Source: Ashinkailepas kermadecensis
Taxonomy: Eukaryota; Arthropoda; Thecostraca; Neolepadidae
Assembly: GCA_034440615.1 (NCBI GenBank)
Contig: JAOTOM010004841.1
Span: 5,001 to 69,000 of the forward strand
DNA length: 64,000 nt
Direction: 5' to 3'
Shown one piece after another: positions 23,900 through 34,812 of this stretch. Position 1 is the first letter of the stretch. Each line of letters opens with the position of its first letter. A program made the position numbers and the translations under genes. The notes under the pieces are model-generated. The model did not search any database, had not been told where the DNA came from, and was given only the letters and a program-made list of their open reading frames with translations.

Positions 23900-24970
23900 A
23901 CGTTAGGGAGGGGAATTTTTCCCTTTAGTACGCCACTGCGGCTGCTCAACGTGTTTTTTTCCGCAGATTGCACGATCGAGAGTAGAAAGGCCCTTCGGAT
24001 AATTTTCTTTCGGGACCCATTCTTAATTTTCCGGTGCTCTGGTCGATTCGATGGAGTCTCCTTGTGGTTTTTGTGGTGAAGTCTATTTTTATAAGCCCCC
24101 TGCAGGCTATTTTTGGAACCCGGTACGATTCTTCTGGCTCTCGGTGCGTTTTTTCCGGTGCCCAAACAGGTTTCTTTTCCGGCGTCCGACGACTTCTTAT
24201 TTTGTGGATCTTTGACGCAATTTTTCCGTCCGCAAGGTGACATTCCGGGTATATATTGGTACTTGGGAAGCCAGCTGCAACTTGTGGGGCTCCGGCACGA
24301 CGTTTTGGCCCCAGTGAGATTTTCAAGAGAAGCGGCGTGAATTTTTTTTTGTCTAAGTGCGATTTTTTTGGGGCCCCGTCGTCACTTGTTGGGATCCCTT
24401 GCGGTGGCTACGACACGTTTGTGGGGGCCCAACAAGTTTTGTGGGCTTTTGGAGCTATTGTTGAGATCCCAGATTGATTTTCCGTGTCCGGACTGTTTTT
24501 CATTTACCCGGCTTCATTTGTTGGGTGATCTCAACGAGACTTTTAGAGCCCCGGTGGGACCTGTCAGGCCTCTGGCGTGATTTTCAGGGGCCCGGGTGAT
24601 AATTCTTAGTACCCCAGTCTCGGCGTGATTTTCAGGAGGCCCCGGCCCGACCGTTTGTGGCCCCCGTCGTGATTTTCTTGAATCCCGGCACGACTTGTTT
24701 GCGGCCCCAACGTGATTTTCAGGGGCCCAGGTGCAAACTTTTGAGGCCCCAGCGTCATTATCGGGGCCCCTGCGCTACGTTTGGGGGCCCCCAAAGTGAT
24801 TTTTCTGAGCCCCGGTGCGATTTTTGGTGGACCGAGTGAAATTTTTAGGGAGCATAGCGCATTTTTTTCCTAAGCTCGGCGGATTCTTGGGGGCCCCACA
24901 ACCTATCAGGAGGGGGGGGGGTGAGGCAACTGCCCACAATTCCCCCTCCCCATTCGGTATGTCACTGTGC
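23900..24970 (+). repeat. GGCCCC-type degenerate minisatellite, ~27-30 bp units
   Basis: Imperfect units of the form GGGGCCCC, 3-8 bases, CGTGATTTT, repeated from about 23990 to 24850. It is bounded on the left by GGGAGGGGAATTTTTCCC then ACGCCACTG (23908-23938), and on the right by a long G-run, GCAACTGCCC, a C-run and ATGTCACTG (24907-24968). All frames are of repeat origin. Confidence 0.8.
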
Positions 24971-25180
24971 CATGCAATGATGCAACATAAGAATCCAGGA
25001 ATAGTTCATCTGTTTCATCACTCACATGTGATTTCAACTCCCCAGTTATCCAGACAGTTTGAGGAAAGTCAAACATCTGCTACATGGATCAGCAAGGATG
25101 GATTGTAAGGCAACATGGATACCATGGAATTCCGGTCACAGTAGTTATGCTGCAATACATACCTTCTTCAACAGACTGCT

Positions 25181-25372
25181 TTGGAGATGGATGAGTTCCT
25201 GAAGTTTGGTCAGGGTTGGAGTTGGAGGTGGATGGAGCAACACTGTGAAGGACATAACATATGGTTCAAGAGACTTGTTTCCATTAACAATACAGGGGAT
25301 GAAGTAACATTTTCATTGACTTCTATGGTTTTCATTGGCTTCATTGACTTCTATGGTGTCCTGAGTAAGTAG
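25181..25372 (+). other. 63-codon open frame, unknown, duplicated
   Basis: The frame begins MEMDEFLKFGQGWSW and contains repeated TSMVFIGFIDFYG. It is preserved in copy 2 (60603-60794) with a single Val to Ala change near its end. It has no known domain and repetitive local DNA (CATTGACTTCTATGG twice). Conservation here only reflects the recent duplication. Confidence 0.2.
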
Positions 25373-26194
25373 GACAATCGAGATGGGTTTCTGTTATATG
25401 CATTGTAGAAGCAATGTTATAATGTAGCTTTTATACCCCAGTGAGAATGGTATGGATTCACTCATAAGTGAATTTGCAAACATACTGATATATCAGTTAA
25501 CAACAATGCAGGGAGCTATGTGATCAACATGGTCTGTGCCCTAAAGCCCAAATAACTAAGTAACAATGCAGGGAATCTGCTGCATAACAGTTTGACCATA
25601 AATTAGCCATGATATATGGCATCATACTTCCCATGCTATTTAGAATAGTGAGCTATATTTTGTGTACAAACATCAGGACATTAGAAATGTTAATTAACGT
25701 TACACACATCAGTTCCTAACAAGTGTCAGCAATACATTTCCTTCATGTGCTTTAAACATGATTCAAGAAAGCACTGTCATCGATTTTAAACTTGCAAAAA
25801 GAGTGGGCCGCCTGGCATTTTGAGTGCTATTTGAGTGAATTTGCTGTCTTGTTAGTGAACTGACCACTTATTGAGATATAAGTACTTTAACTTTGCCTGC
25901 TTCCATCATGAAAATTTGTCATTTTCCAATACATCAGAAATCATCAGAATAACTTCTTGTCCACAAACCGGTGTATGCATTTCTATGAATTTCTCATATT
26001 TATTAACACAAATGATGTAGATCTGATCTGCAAATTTATAACTCAGAAAATGTTATCAGCACAGGATTCCATTCCTGAAAATATAGTACTTTCAACATGT
26101 TATTGTTCTTTGTGAAGCAATAAGTGCAATGCTCTCATGCAGCATGCAGATGGAGGTTCATCACGTGCACCAGGTAGCACAAAAGAGATATTAT

Positions 26195-29100
26195 TGCAGT
26201 CTAAGGTAACCACAAGACAGGTTTTACACCCATTTTACCTCCACGAATCATTCAAAGGAGCTAGGTTTTGCCTAGTTGCGTTAGGCTAGGCTTTTGTTGT
26301 AAGTTAGTAAATAAAAAAGTCTTCAAAAACGGTTCAAGCTAGATTAGGTTATGTTAGACTTTTTAAGTTGAAAATGTTTGAGAACAAATTTTTTTTTTTT
26401 TGGGGGGGGGGAAATTGGGCATAAAAATAATCATTTCTTGCATGGAAGTCTAGGCTAGGTTAGGTTAGGTTATGTTACATGTTTTTTTATCTGAACATTA
26501 TTTTTCATCCTATATTACTCAAATCCAAGCCCCCTTTTCCATGTTATTTTTCCTCACAATTGAAAAGTGTGCATCTGCAGAGGAAATGAGCGGTTACATC
26601 ATGTTCAGCACATTAACAAACACTGCATTAAAAAAAGAAATTCAAAGAAGTCAGAGAGTACCATGAGCTGAAAAATTACCCAAAAAGCCAGGTATTATCA
26701 CAGTTTAAGGTAACCACAAGACAAGTTTTACACACATTTTACCTCCATGAAGCATACAAAGGGGTTAGGTTTGTCAGGTTAGGTTAGGCTTTTGTTGTAA
26801 GTTATAAAAAGAATCATTTGTTGGTAAATAATTTTTGTTAATTATTTTTCTACAAAAAAATAATAAACGGTTCAGGCTAGCTTAGGTTAGGTTTTTTAAG
26901 TTGAAAATATTTGAGAAAATGCCTCGAAAATTTAAATTAAAAACAATTAATTTCTTGTATGGGAAGTTGAACTATGTTAGGTAAGGTTATCATACATCTT
27001 GAACATTATTTGCATGCTATATTTCCTTACTCCACACCCTTTTTTTGGTGTTATTTTTTACTCCCAATTGAAAGGCATGCATTTGCAGAAGAAAGGACAT
27101 TAAATTTGTGCTTTTATGTGTTTTATTAATATTTTTTTTTATTTAAATTTCCAATGCAATGTTTATGAATGTCACTAAGCTGATGGCACTACTCAGTTTC
27201 TGTGCAAATGCTTGTGGTTGTGAGCAGGTTGTGAGCAAAATAACATTAAAAATGGGCTTGGAGTTAGTAACATAGCAATTAAAAGAAATACATTACAAAT
27301 TCAACATAACCTAACGTAACCTAGCCTAACCTGACCTTGGAGAAAACAACTACAAAAACAAGATTGGAAAAATATATAGCAATTTATTTTCTTGAAATTT
27401 TGCAAATGAAAAAACCTAACCCAACCTAATCTAACCAGAATTATTGTGCTTTAAGGTGGTAACTAGGCAAGTTATTACACATTTGCCTCCATAAAGCAAA
27501 CAAATGGGCTATGTTTGGTGATGTTAGATTAGTTTAAGTGTTTAAGTTCGACATTTTTTGCAAAAATTGTTCCAAAATTTGAAAGAAATAGATCTTTTTT
27601 CTTTAAAAGCAGCTTATGTTAGATTAAGTTAAGTTGGGTTACATTTTTTAATTGTAAAAAAAAATACATTGCTTGAAATTTTTACAACTTGATGTTTTGG
27701 TTTTGTTTTTCTCCAAGGGGAGGTTAAGCTAGGTTAGGTTAGGTTATGTTGCATTTTTTTATTTAAAAAAAAAATACTTTACCCTATGTCACCCAATTCA
27801 AAGCTTTTTGTTGGTGTTATTTTGCTCACAACCTGAAATGTAGGCATTTGTATAGAAAATGAGTGGTCCCATCATCTGAGTCACATTCATAAACATTGCA
27901 TTGAAATGATACATTCCACGAATTCATAAAACACCTTAAAACACAAATTTACCAAAATGAGCAGTAACATCATGTTCATCACATTCCTAAACATTGCATG
28001 GAAAAAAATTAATCAGAAATTACCTTAAGCTGTAAATTTACCAAAAGGTGTGCCAACCCCTGGACGGAAATGCAACACTAGGTGCCCCAATCCTGGGCAG
28101 AAAGGGCACTAAGAGCAGTGGAATGAAAATATTAATAAAAGTAAACTAAAAACAGCTCTTCTTGAAGACAAACGTGGTAGTTATGTGATATTAACATGGA
28201 AACCCTGAGCACAAATCAGAAAAAAGCATGGACTGGACTTTTTCAAGCTTACCTGCCAACTTCTTCAACTACTGTTCCTTTGGGAATTAAATATCAGCAA
28301 GCTATTTATTCACTATTTAAAATCACACCAATCCGCAGATACATCAGAATGTGCGAAGTACAAAAAACGAATCAGTACGACGTCACATGAGATTGGCCTC
28401 CGGATTAAACACTGCGCGCAATTGCACCACAAATGTCTTACCTCCGTCACATTTGTCACTGTAACCTCAAATTTAGACTTTAGGCGCTGGAATTTCTGTA
28501 ACTGGAATTTTTTCTTTGGATGTTACGATTTTGGATGTTCTGAGGAACGCCCATCACGATTTGTGACATTTAATACGCGCTAGTGTCTATCGATACAAAT
28601 CGACACCCCTGCTTTGGAGAAAAAATAGAAACAAAAAATTAAGCAATATATATTCTGAAAATTTTCTAAATTGAACAACCGAACCCAACTTACCCGAACC
28701 TAATGTCAGCTGCTTTTGAAGGAAAATTTCCGATTTTATTTTATTTTTGAAAATGATTGAACAATTTTTCCAAGGTAAACAACTAAACTAGCCTAACCTA
28801 GCCAAATCGGTATTATTGTGCTTTAAGGTGGTAACAAGACAAGTTTGTACACACATTTGCCTCCATATAGCAAGCAAATGGGTTAGGTTTGGTTAAGTTA
28901 GGTTAGTTTAGGTTTTTCAAGTTGGAAAACTTTTAAAAAAATTCCAAAAAAGTTTCCCCCCAAAATTGCAAATTATTTGGTAACCTTGCGGTCTAAGGTG
29001 TTCTTTTTTTCCTTTAAACAAAAAAATATGCAGAATACCATGTTTATGAAGGTGACTAAGATGATTGGACCCACTTATTTTCTGTGCTTACTTTTCAGGT

Positions 29101-29400
29101 TGTGAGCAAAATAATGCCAAAAAGGCTTTGAGTTCGGTAACATAGCATAAACATAAATGTTTTTTTTTAATGCAACAAAACCTAACCTAGCCTACCCTAA
29201 CCTATCTTTTGAGAACAAAAAATTAAACTAAATTAAAATGTCACTTAATTTATTTTCTGAAAATTCTCAACCTTAAAAAAGAAACCTAACCGAGCCTAAC
29301 CTAACCTAAGCTGATTTTGAATACAAAATTATATTTTTTTGTGAACATGGTTGTAAATTTTTTCGGAAACTTTTGGGTATTATTGTGCTTTAAGGTGGGA
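26195..29400. repeat. interspersed GGTTA (TTAGG-type) tracts with a recurring ~75-bp block
   Basis: Short (GGTTA)2-4 or complementary tracts occur roughly every 200-300 bp, for example 26455-26470, 26780-26790, 27310-27335 (complement), 27725-27745, 28880-28910 and 29180-29205 (complement). A block of the form TTAAGGTGGTAACAAGACAA, then TTACACACATTT and CCTCCATNAAGCA, recurs near 26200, 26703, 27452, 28820 and 29388. A second block with TTGTGAGCAAAATAA occurs in both orientations (27225, 27820, 29100). TTAGG is the usual arthropod telomere unit. These dispersed tracts are interstitial. Confidence 0.75.
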
Positions 29401-29404
29401 ACAA

Positions 29405-29472
29405 GAAAAGTTGTATGGGCGCTGTATGACCAACGCAGTCAATGCGGCCGTAAACCCAAATAACCAACCAAC
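29405..29472 (+). mobile_element. SINE fragment (family 2 tail)
   Basis: See 22862-22925. The tail is AAACCCAAATAACCAACCAA, and no tRNA-like head is visible next to it. Confidence 0.5.
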
Positions 29473-29959
29473 CAACCCAGAAAGATGTAAGCTGTACTTC
29501 TGTGGGGTGGCTGAACGCACACTCCACACTGTCTCGATGGCATGTTGCCAGAAACTTGTGCGTGTCGAATATTGCTTGTATTTGCAGAGAGAAGATCCAA
29601 GTCAGAGATTCCAAGTGAGAGCATCGCGGAAAGGCGGTAGACTATATAGTGTCACATACAAACGCATTAATATTGCGGCCGCGTCGGCGTCACACTTCCC
29701 AACAGCTGTGTTAGTTTTCTCCTGCGCAGGCGTCAACTCCGCCGTAGCTACGGCGAGGGGGCGGTGAGTAATGACGCGTTGCGTGTCGCCCCGCGGGGGC
29801 GAATGTGGAGCGGCGTTTGGGCCATGACGGCAATGTGGCGCAGCGTTTGGGCCATGACTGTAAACGTGGCGCACTGCTTTGGCCATCACTCTTAGCTCGC
29901 CGAACCCGCTGTTGCGGCCCGCTACGGGAACAAGGCTTGACAAGACCTGGTTATCACAA
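29473..29959. other. unassigned, GC-rich, with a 3-copy ~33-bp repeat
   Basis: GTGGAGCGGCGTTTGGGCCA, GTGGCGCAGCGTTTGGGCCA and GTGGCGCACTGCTTTGGCCA occur at about 29811, 29844 and 29876. No gene recognised. CGCCCCCGCGGGGCG-like dyads lie near 29790. Confidence 0.5.
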
Positions 29960-30491
29960 CCGGAGATTAAGCCACAGAAGCTGTCCGCCGTTTCAAGCCC
30001 CCACCCGCCCTTTCCAGCTGTCTCGTAGGTGTCCTTTCCAGGACATCTACGGGAAGCTCCGCCCCCTCCGCCACTAGTCGGTTGTCAGCCGGATTAGCCG
30101 GCCGACGCCGCTAGTCGGTGCTCGTCGGACTAGCCGTCGCAGCCCCCTCCCACTCCTCCTCGGCCTAGCGGTGCTCTCGGGCATCGTCGGGAAACCGAGT
30201 TGTACCGGCGGCCAGCCTCGACTGTTTGTTTCCCATCCCTCCCCATAGGTTATAAATCGGTCATAGGTATCTTTCTGGTTTAATGGATCGGGCTAGCGTT
30301 CTCTGAGCGTGACTGCCCCCGCCTCTGACCGATTTTCCCATCCCTCCAAAACTCTGTGTCTTTCTTCCCCTTTCACACGCCAGTTCTTCACATCTTTCCT
30401 TGCAGCATCCCCTCAGGGTGCCTTTCTTGCTTGCACCCCTTCCGGGCGCCCTTATCCACACATACACTCCACCCTCTCCCCTCTGGTGTAA
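29960..30491 (+). mobile_element. probable 5' UTR of I-group LINE 1
   Basis: GC-rich sequence directly upstream of ORF1, with repeated CTAGTCGG/CTAGCCG words near 30075-30135. Assignment to the element rests on position and composition; the real 5' end is not defined. Confidence 0.4.
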
Positions 30492-31883
30492 GTGCACCCG
30501 CCCTGCCCCGGTATGCCCGGGAACACCCAGCCCCCCTCGGAGGACGGAGGACGCCGCCCCCGGCCTGGAGCCCGCCTGCCCCCTCCCCGCGACCCCCCGG
30601 AGGGTGAGTCATTCGTGTTGGTGACGAGGAAGGAGGGATCGTGGGCCCGAACCTCCCCGTTTGCGGTAGCACGGGAGCTGGACGGGTGGACAGGCGGAGT
30701 TTCCTCGGCGAAGGTCCTCCGCTCTGGTGCCCTGCTGGTGCGGGTTAGGGAAGCCTCACAGGCACGTGCCCTCATGAGCCTAAACCGGTTCCTCGGCAAG
30801 GACATCACGGTTGAGCTCGCGGACAGGCTCAACCTGGTTTATACCACCGCTTACGCCCCGGAGCTGGTGGATCTGTCCGAGGAGGAGCTCCTGGACGAGC
30901 TGCAGTCGCAGGGAGTGTGCGACGTGACCCGTCTCGGTCGTCGCCCTCGTGCGGGCCCAGTCCTGAAACTGGGCTTCCGCACGCAAGTCCCGCCCACCCA
31001 CGTCATGGCGGGCTACTTGCGCATCCCTCTCCGCCCCTGGACCCCACCACCGGCCCGATGTGCCTTCTGCCAAAGGTACGGGCACCTGGCAAAGGCGTGT
31101 CGCTCCAGGGAGCCGGTATGTGGGCGATGTGCCGAGGGGCACACGACGGATATGTGCGCGTCCGAGGTCCCACGTTGCGCGGCCTGCCTGGGCCCCCACC
31201 CGGCCGCATCCCCACGCTGCCCTGCGTGGCTCGACGCCAAAGAGCGCCAGCAGCGGCGACTCACCTCACAGGGCTCCTCGCCGCCCGCACCACCGATGGT
31301 GTGGGCCCGGCCCCACTTGGCCCCAATGTGGCCGACTCCGGCTGAAGCGGGCTCTCGCCCCAGGTCTGGAGGGTCGGGTCGGTCCGACTGCGACCCGCTT
31401 CCCTCCCCTCCTTCCCCGGCCTCTCGCCCTGCCCCCTTAGCGGGCCCCTCCGTCCCCCGGTCCCCGCACCGCCCACAGGACGTCACCCAGCCGGCCATGC
31501 GCCCTGCCCCTGCCGCGGGCCCCGCCAAGGCAGACACCGCCCACCACTGTCGGGCCGCGCAGCAGACCGCGGCGACCCCAGTCACCGGTTGCTCTAGCGC
31601 TCAGCCCCTCCACCGCCAACAGGCTGCTCCGACCAAGGCTCGGGCGTCTTCCACACCGCCCCCTCAGGGCCGTCGCCTCCCCACTCTGTCCCCCGGAATC
31701 GAGTGCTCGCTCCCGTTCCCGAGCCCGGACCGCACTGGGGATCCAGAGCCCCTCTCCACGTCACCAGGGTCGTCCGCCTCCTACGAGACGGATGACCCCA
31801 TCACGCCCCTCACCGCCACACACGCCTGCGAGGGCGTGATCATCACCACACAACACAACACTAATGCAGACACCCACCACTGA
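30492..31883 (+). CDS. I-group LINE 1 ORF1 (gag-like zinc-knuckle protein)
   Basis: A 463-codon intact frame. ORF1 proteins of I/R1/Jockey-group LINEs bind the element RNA and form the ribonucleoprotein. Residues 80-180 form a compact region like the RNA-binding segment of such gags. Residues ~190-240 hold three clustered cysteine-histidine knuckles: CAFCQRYGHLAKAC, CGRCAEGHTTDMC and CAACLGPHPAASPRC. The remainder is Pro/Ser/Ala-rich and low complexity. The stop at 31881-31883 lies 3 bases before the endonuclease frame. The start is the first Met of the open frame; Met at about 30535 or later is also possible. Very GC-rich, unlike the RT half of the same element. Confidence 0.85.
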   Translation: MHPPCPGMPGNTQPPSEDGGRRPRPGARLPPPRDPPEGESFVLVTRKEGSWARTSPFAVARELDGWTGGVSSAKVLRSGALLVRVREASQARALMSLNRFLGKDITVELADRLNLVYTTAYAPELVDLSEEELLDELQSQGVCDVTRLGRRPRAGPVLKLGFRTQVPPTHVMAGYLRIPLRPWTPPPARCAFCQRYGHLAKACRSREPVCGRCAEGHTTDMCASEVPRCAACLGPHPAASPRCPAWLDAKERQQRRLTSQGSSPPAPPMVWARPHLAPMWPTPAEAGSRPRSGGSGRSDCDPLPSPPSPASRPAPLAGPSVPRSPHRPQDVTQPAMRPAPAAGPAKADTAHHCRAAQQTAATPVTGCSSAQPLHRQQAAPTKARASSTPPPQGRRLPTLSPGIECSLPFPSPDRTGDPEPLSTSPGSSASYETDDPITPLTATHACEGVIITTQHNTNADTHH

Positions 31884-31886
31884 TTC

Positions 31887-32501
31887 TTGCTCCAATGGAA
31901 TACGAGGTCCCTCATATCCCATTGGGCAGAATTCAAGGAATATATCATCAGAAATAAACCATTGATTGCCGCCGTTCAGGAGACCCGATGGCTCGACAAT
32001 GACCCATATAATTTTAATATCTTTGGTTATTCCTCTACACCGACAATAGAAATTCTACATCCCGCGGCGGCGGGGGTCGCCTTATTTATATCCGACACCC
32101 TCCTTCATCGTCAGATCCCCATTGTAAATAACCTAAATTTTATTGCCGTTTCTGTCAAAATTGCACAACTAGAGCTTACTATACTCTCTCTCTATCTCCC
32201 ACCTTCTCCTACACTATCCTTATCTTCTGTGACCGACCTATTCGGTCTCCTCCCTCACCCCTGTCTGGTGCTGGGAGATTTTAATGCCCACCACCAGGCA
32301 TGGGGCTGTCACACCACATCACCTCACGGACACCACATCGAAACACTCCTCCAACACCCACAACATGGTCTTTTAAATGACCAAACACCCACACACAACA
32401 CCGACATTGCCCCGTTCCGACCATCTGCCATCGACCTATCTTTGGCCTCGGCCTCCATCTCACCCCTCTTTTCTTGGCATGTACAACCCGACCCTCTTTA
32501 G
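31887..32501 (+). CDS. I-group LINE 1 ORF2, endonuclease part
   Basis: A 204-codon frame matching the N-terminus of the APE-type endonuclease of LINE ORF2. It shows LQWNTRSL at the start (N for metal or substrate binding), AAVQETRW (catalytic Glu), LVLGDFNAHHQAWG (Asp and Asn of the GDFN box) and SAIDLSLAS. The frame then breaks near 32500 and resumes as SDHFPI in another frame (about 32506), where the catalytic SDH motif lies. Codon 1 here (ATG) is probably internal; LINE ORF2 may be translated by re-initiation after the nearby ORF1 stop. Confidence 0.85.
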   Translation: MLQWNTRSLISHWAEFKEYIIRNKPLIAAVQETRWLDNDPYNFNIFGYSSTPTIEILHPAAAGVALFISDTLLHRQIPIVNNLNFIAVSVKIAQLELTILSLYLPPSPTLSLSSVTDLFGLLPHPCLVLGDFNAHHQAWGCHTTSPHGHHIETLLQHPQHGLLNDQTPTHNTDIAPFRPSAIDLSLASASISPLFSWHVQPDPL

Positions 32502-33638
32502 CGATCACTTCCCTATTCATATTATGCTCGAACGCTCAGCCCAGGCTAGATTATTCATTTTCCCCCCGCTGGAATGTTCGCAAGGCGGAAATGGCCATCT
32601 TTCTCCCAGGAAATTGACACCGTCTTCCCTCCTCATTCACACCCCCAATATCAGCTTTTCTTGACACCATATTACTCGCGGCAGAAAATCATGTCCCCCA
32701 CTCGTTGCTCCCCGGCCGTCATCACGTGCCGTGGTGGAACGACGAGTGTCAACGCGCCGTCGCTCTGCGGCGGCGAGCTGAGCGAAAATTTCGCAAAAAT
32801 CTCACCACCCAAAACATGTTAGAAGCCCGCGAGGCTAAAAAACGTTGTCAGCAGATTATCCTTAGCGCCAAAAATGCAGCTGGCAACTCTATTCAAACTC
32901 ATTCAACCGTTTTACCCCCATCGGCCAGATTTGGACCAAAATTCGCTCTTTCTCAAATGGCAGACCCCCACACCGCGGATTCCCACAACTGACAATTAAT
33001 CAACGCAGCATCACAGAACCCTCGGACGTCGCGGAACACTTTGCCACCTATTATGCAGACATCTCCTCAAATACGCAATACTCGCAACAAACCACCGACT
33101 TCCTCCAAACCACTCTCGCCACCTGCAACTTTACCTCGGACAACACGGAACCATATAATGCCCCCTTTACTCTCTATGAACTAAATGTATCCCTATCCAA
33201 AGTAACAAACACCGCGGCTGGCCCTGACCAATTGGCATACCCCTTCTTCCAAAATTTATCCGACTCCGGCAAAGACAACCTCCTTTCGGCACTAAACCAA
33301 CTATGGACTGACGGCACCTTCCCCTCTCCTGGTCTACTAGCACTATCATTCCTATCGCTAAACCTCGCAAACCTCGCGACCTTCCCTCTAGCTATCGACC
33401 TACTCTCTCACTAGTTGTGCCTCTAAACTTTTTGAGCGCATGGTCAATGGACGAATCAGAGTTCACCTTGAAAACAACGAAATTCTCACACCCTTTCAAA
33501 GCGGCTTTCGACCCAGGCACAGCACCACTGACAACCTTATTCTATTAGTTGACTCGATTCAGCGCGGTTTCATGAAAAAACATGAAACCGTGGCACTCTT
33601 TCTCGATTTAAAATCCGCATTCAATAAAGTACACAGCT
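32502..33638 (+). pseudogene. I-group LINE 1 ORF2, decayed linker and RT, truncated
   Basis: Continuation of ORF2 spread over several frames. SDHFPIHIM (~32506) comes first, then the linker motif VPWWNDECQRAV (~32727), TAAGPDQLAYPFFQNLS (~33213), the RT fingers/palm segment TPFQSGFRPRHSTTDNL (~33491) and FLDLKSAFNKV (~33600), which normally precedes the catalytic box. The element stops at about 33638, where the poly(T) end of the opposite-strand LINE begins, so the YADD box, thumb and 3' end are missing. Confidence 0.85.
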
Positions 33639-34110
33639 TTTTTTTCACAGTTGTTCAGTATGCGTGTGATAGAGAGAAAATGGAAGACATGTTCGTGTAT
33701 TGCTGGATGTTCGTCGTTGAGAAGAGTAGTGAGGTTTAGTGGGATGTTGTGTGTGGCGCAGTAGTTGGTGATATGTTGTCTTTGGTGGTTGTATTTGGTG
33801 CAGTACATGAGTATGTGTTTGATGGTGAGTTTTCGTTGGCATGTTGTGCATTGTGGTCGTGGGCGTTGTAGTAAGAGGTAGGAGTGTGTAAGTGCTGTGT
33901 GTCCGAGGCGTAGTCGTGTTAGTGTGCGTTCCTTAAGTCTGGTGCGTTGGTTGATGGTGTGCCAAAGTTCGTGTTTGGGGTGTATTTCATGAAGTTGCGT
34001 TAGTGCTGTGTCCCATGTTTGTTGGATGTGTTTGTTAAGTGCCTGTTGTATTGTGGGGTAGTAGTCAGATTGTGAGAGTGGGCATGGTATGGTTTGTGGT
34101 AGTGTTGTGG

Positions 34111-34719
34111 CTATGTTTGCTTCAGTGTCTGCGTGTTCGTTGCCGTGTATGTTTGTGTGACTTGGGATCCATAGGAGAAGTGGTCTTTGTCGTGCGTTGA
34201 GTTTTTGGTGTATGCGGAGTATTTTCGGGATGGGGGGTGTTTGTGTTTGGTGTATGGTGTGATGCTTTGTAATGCTGATTTGGCGTCAGTGGCTATGATG
34301 TTGTGTTCAATTTTGGTGTTGTAAATGGTGGAGTAAGCCGAAAAGATTGCGTATAATTCTGTTCTGTAGGTTGATGCTGTGTCGTGCAGACGGGCACGAA
34401 GGATAACCCGCGGCGGTGCTGCATTGGGGTACAGCACCGCCGCTGTGCCCGTCTGCTGTGTATGTGATTTTGAACCGTCTGTGTATATGATGTTGTAATT
34501 TGCGTGTTTTGCTGTGAATTGGAAGAAGAGTTGGTGTATTTCTGCGTCGGTATATGTGTGTTTTGGGTGGTCTATGAGGAAGTGTGTTGTGGGTGTTTCG
34601 TGTTTCCACCGGGCTGTGGGTGTTGGTAATGGTTTGGCAGTGGGTAGTGTAATGTGTAGTCTGTTTGTGTGTTGGTGGATGCGGCAGCCTATTGTAGTTT
34701 TGAGTCGTGATGTTGTCAT
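34111..34719 (-). CDS. LINE 2 RNase H domain
   Basis: Minus frame with a type I RNase H signature. IIYTDGSKSH carries the first catalytic Asp, RTELYAIFSA the Glu, and NIIATDAKSALQSI the second Asp. An RNase H after the RT is known from I, LOA, Outcast and related I-group LINEs. It lies downstream of the RT with a frameshift between them (34813/34719), and the tail after about 34200 is out of frame. Probably a degraded part of one polyprotein. Confidence 0.85.
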   Translation of the reverse strand: MTTSRLKTTIGCRIHQHTNRLHITLPTAKPLPTPTARWKHETPTTHFLIDHPKHTYTDAEIHQLFFQFTAKHANYNIIYTDGSKSHTQQTGTAAVLYPNAAPPRVILRARLHDTASTYRTELYAIFSAYSTIYNTKIEHNIIATDAKSALQSITPYTKHKHPPSRKYSAYTKNSTHDKDHFSYGSQVTQTYTATNTQTLKQT

Positions 34720-34812
34720 GAGTTGGTGTACACGTATGGTGCGAAGTTTTAGGGCCTGTGTACATGGGTGCTGTGGTATGAGTTGCGTTTTGTAGTGGTA
34801 TCTTAATAGTGC

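Larger units (their letters stand above)
23412..28562 (+). repeat. copy 1 of a direct duplication of at least 5.15 kb
   Basis: Direct repeat of 58845-64000, with the offset drifting only from 35,432 to 35,438 bases over 5.15 kb. Differences are scattered substitutions and short indels, mostly in homopolymers. It carries, in order, a SINE, a GGCCCC-rich minisatellite, a 63-codon unknown frame, and a long block rich in GGTTA tracts. The true right end is unknown because copy 2 leaves the window. Confidence 0.95.

Noticed and set aside
30388..31619. Numerous alternative frames on both strands in the GC-rich ORF1 region
   Set aside because: Only the plus frame 30492-31883 contains the three Cys-His knuckles and leads directly into the endonuclease frame.
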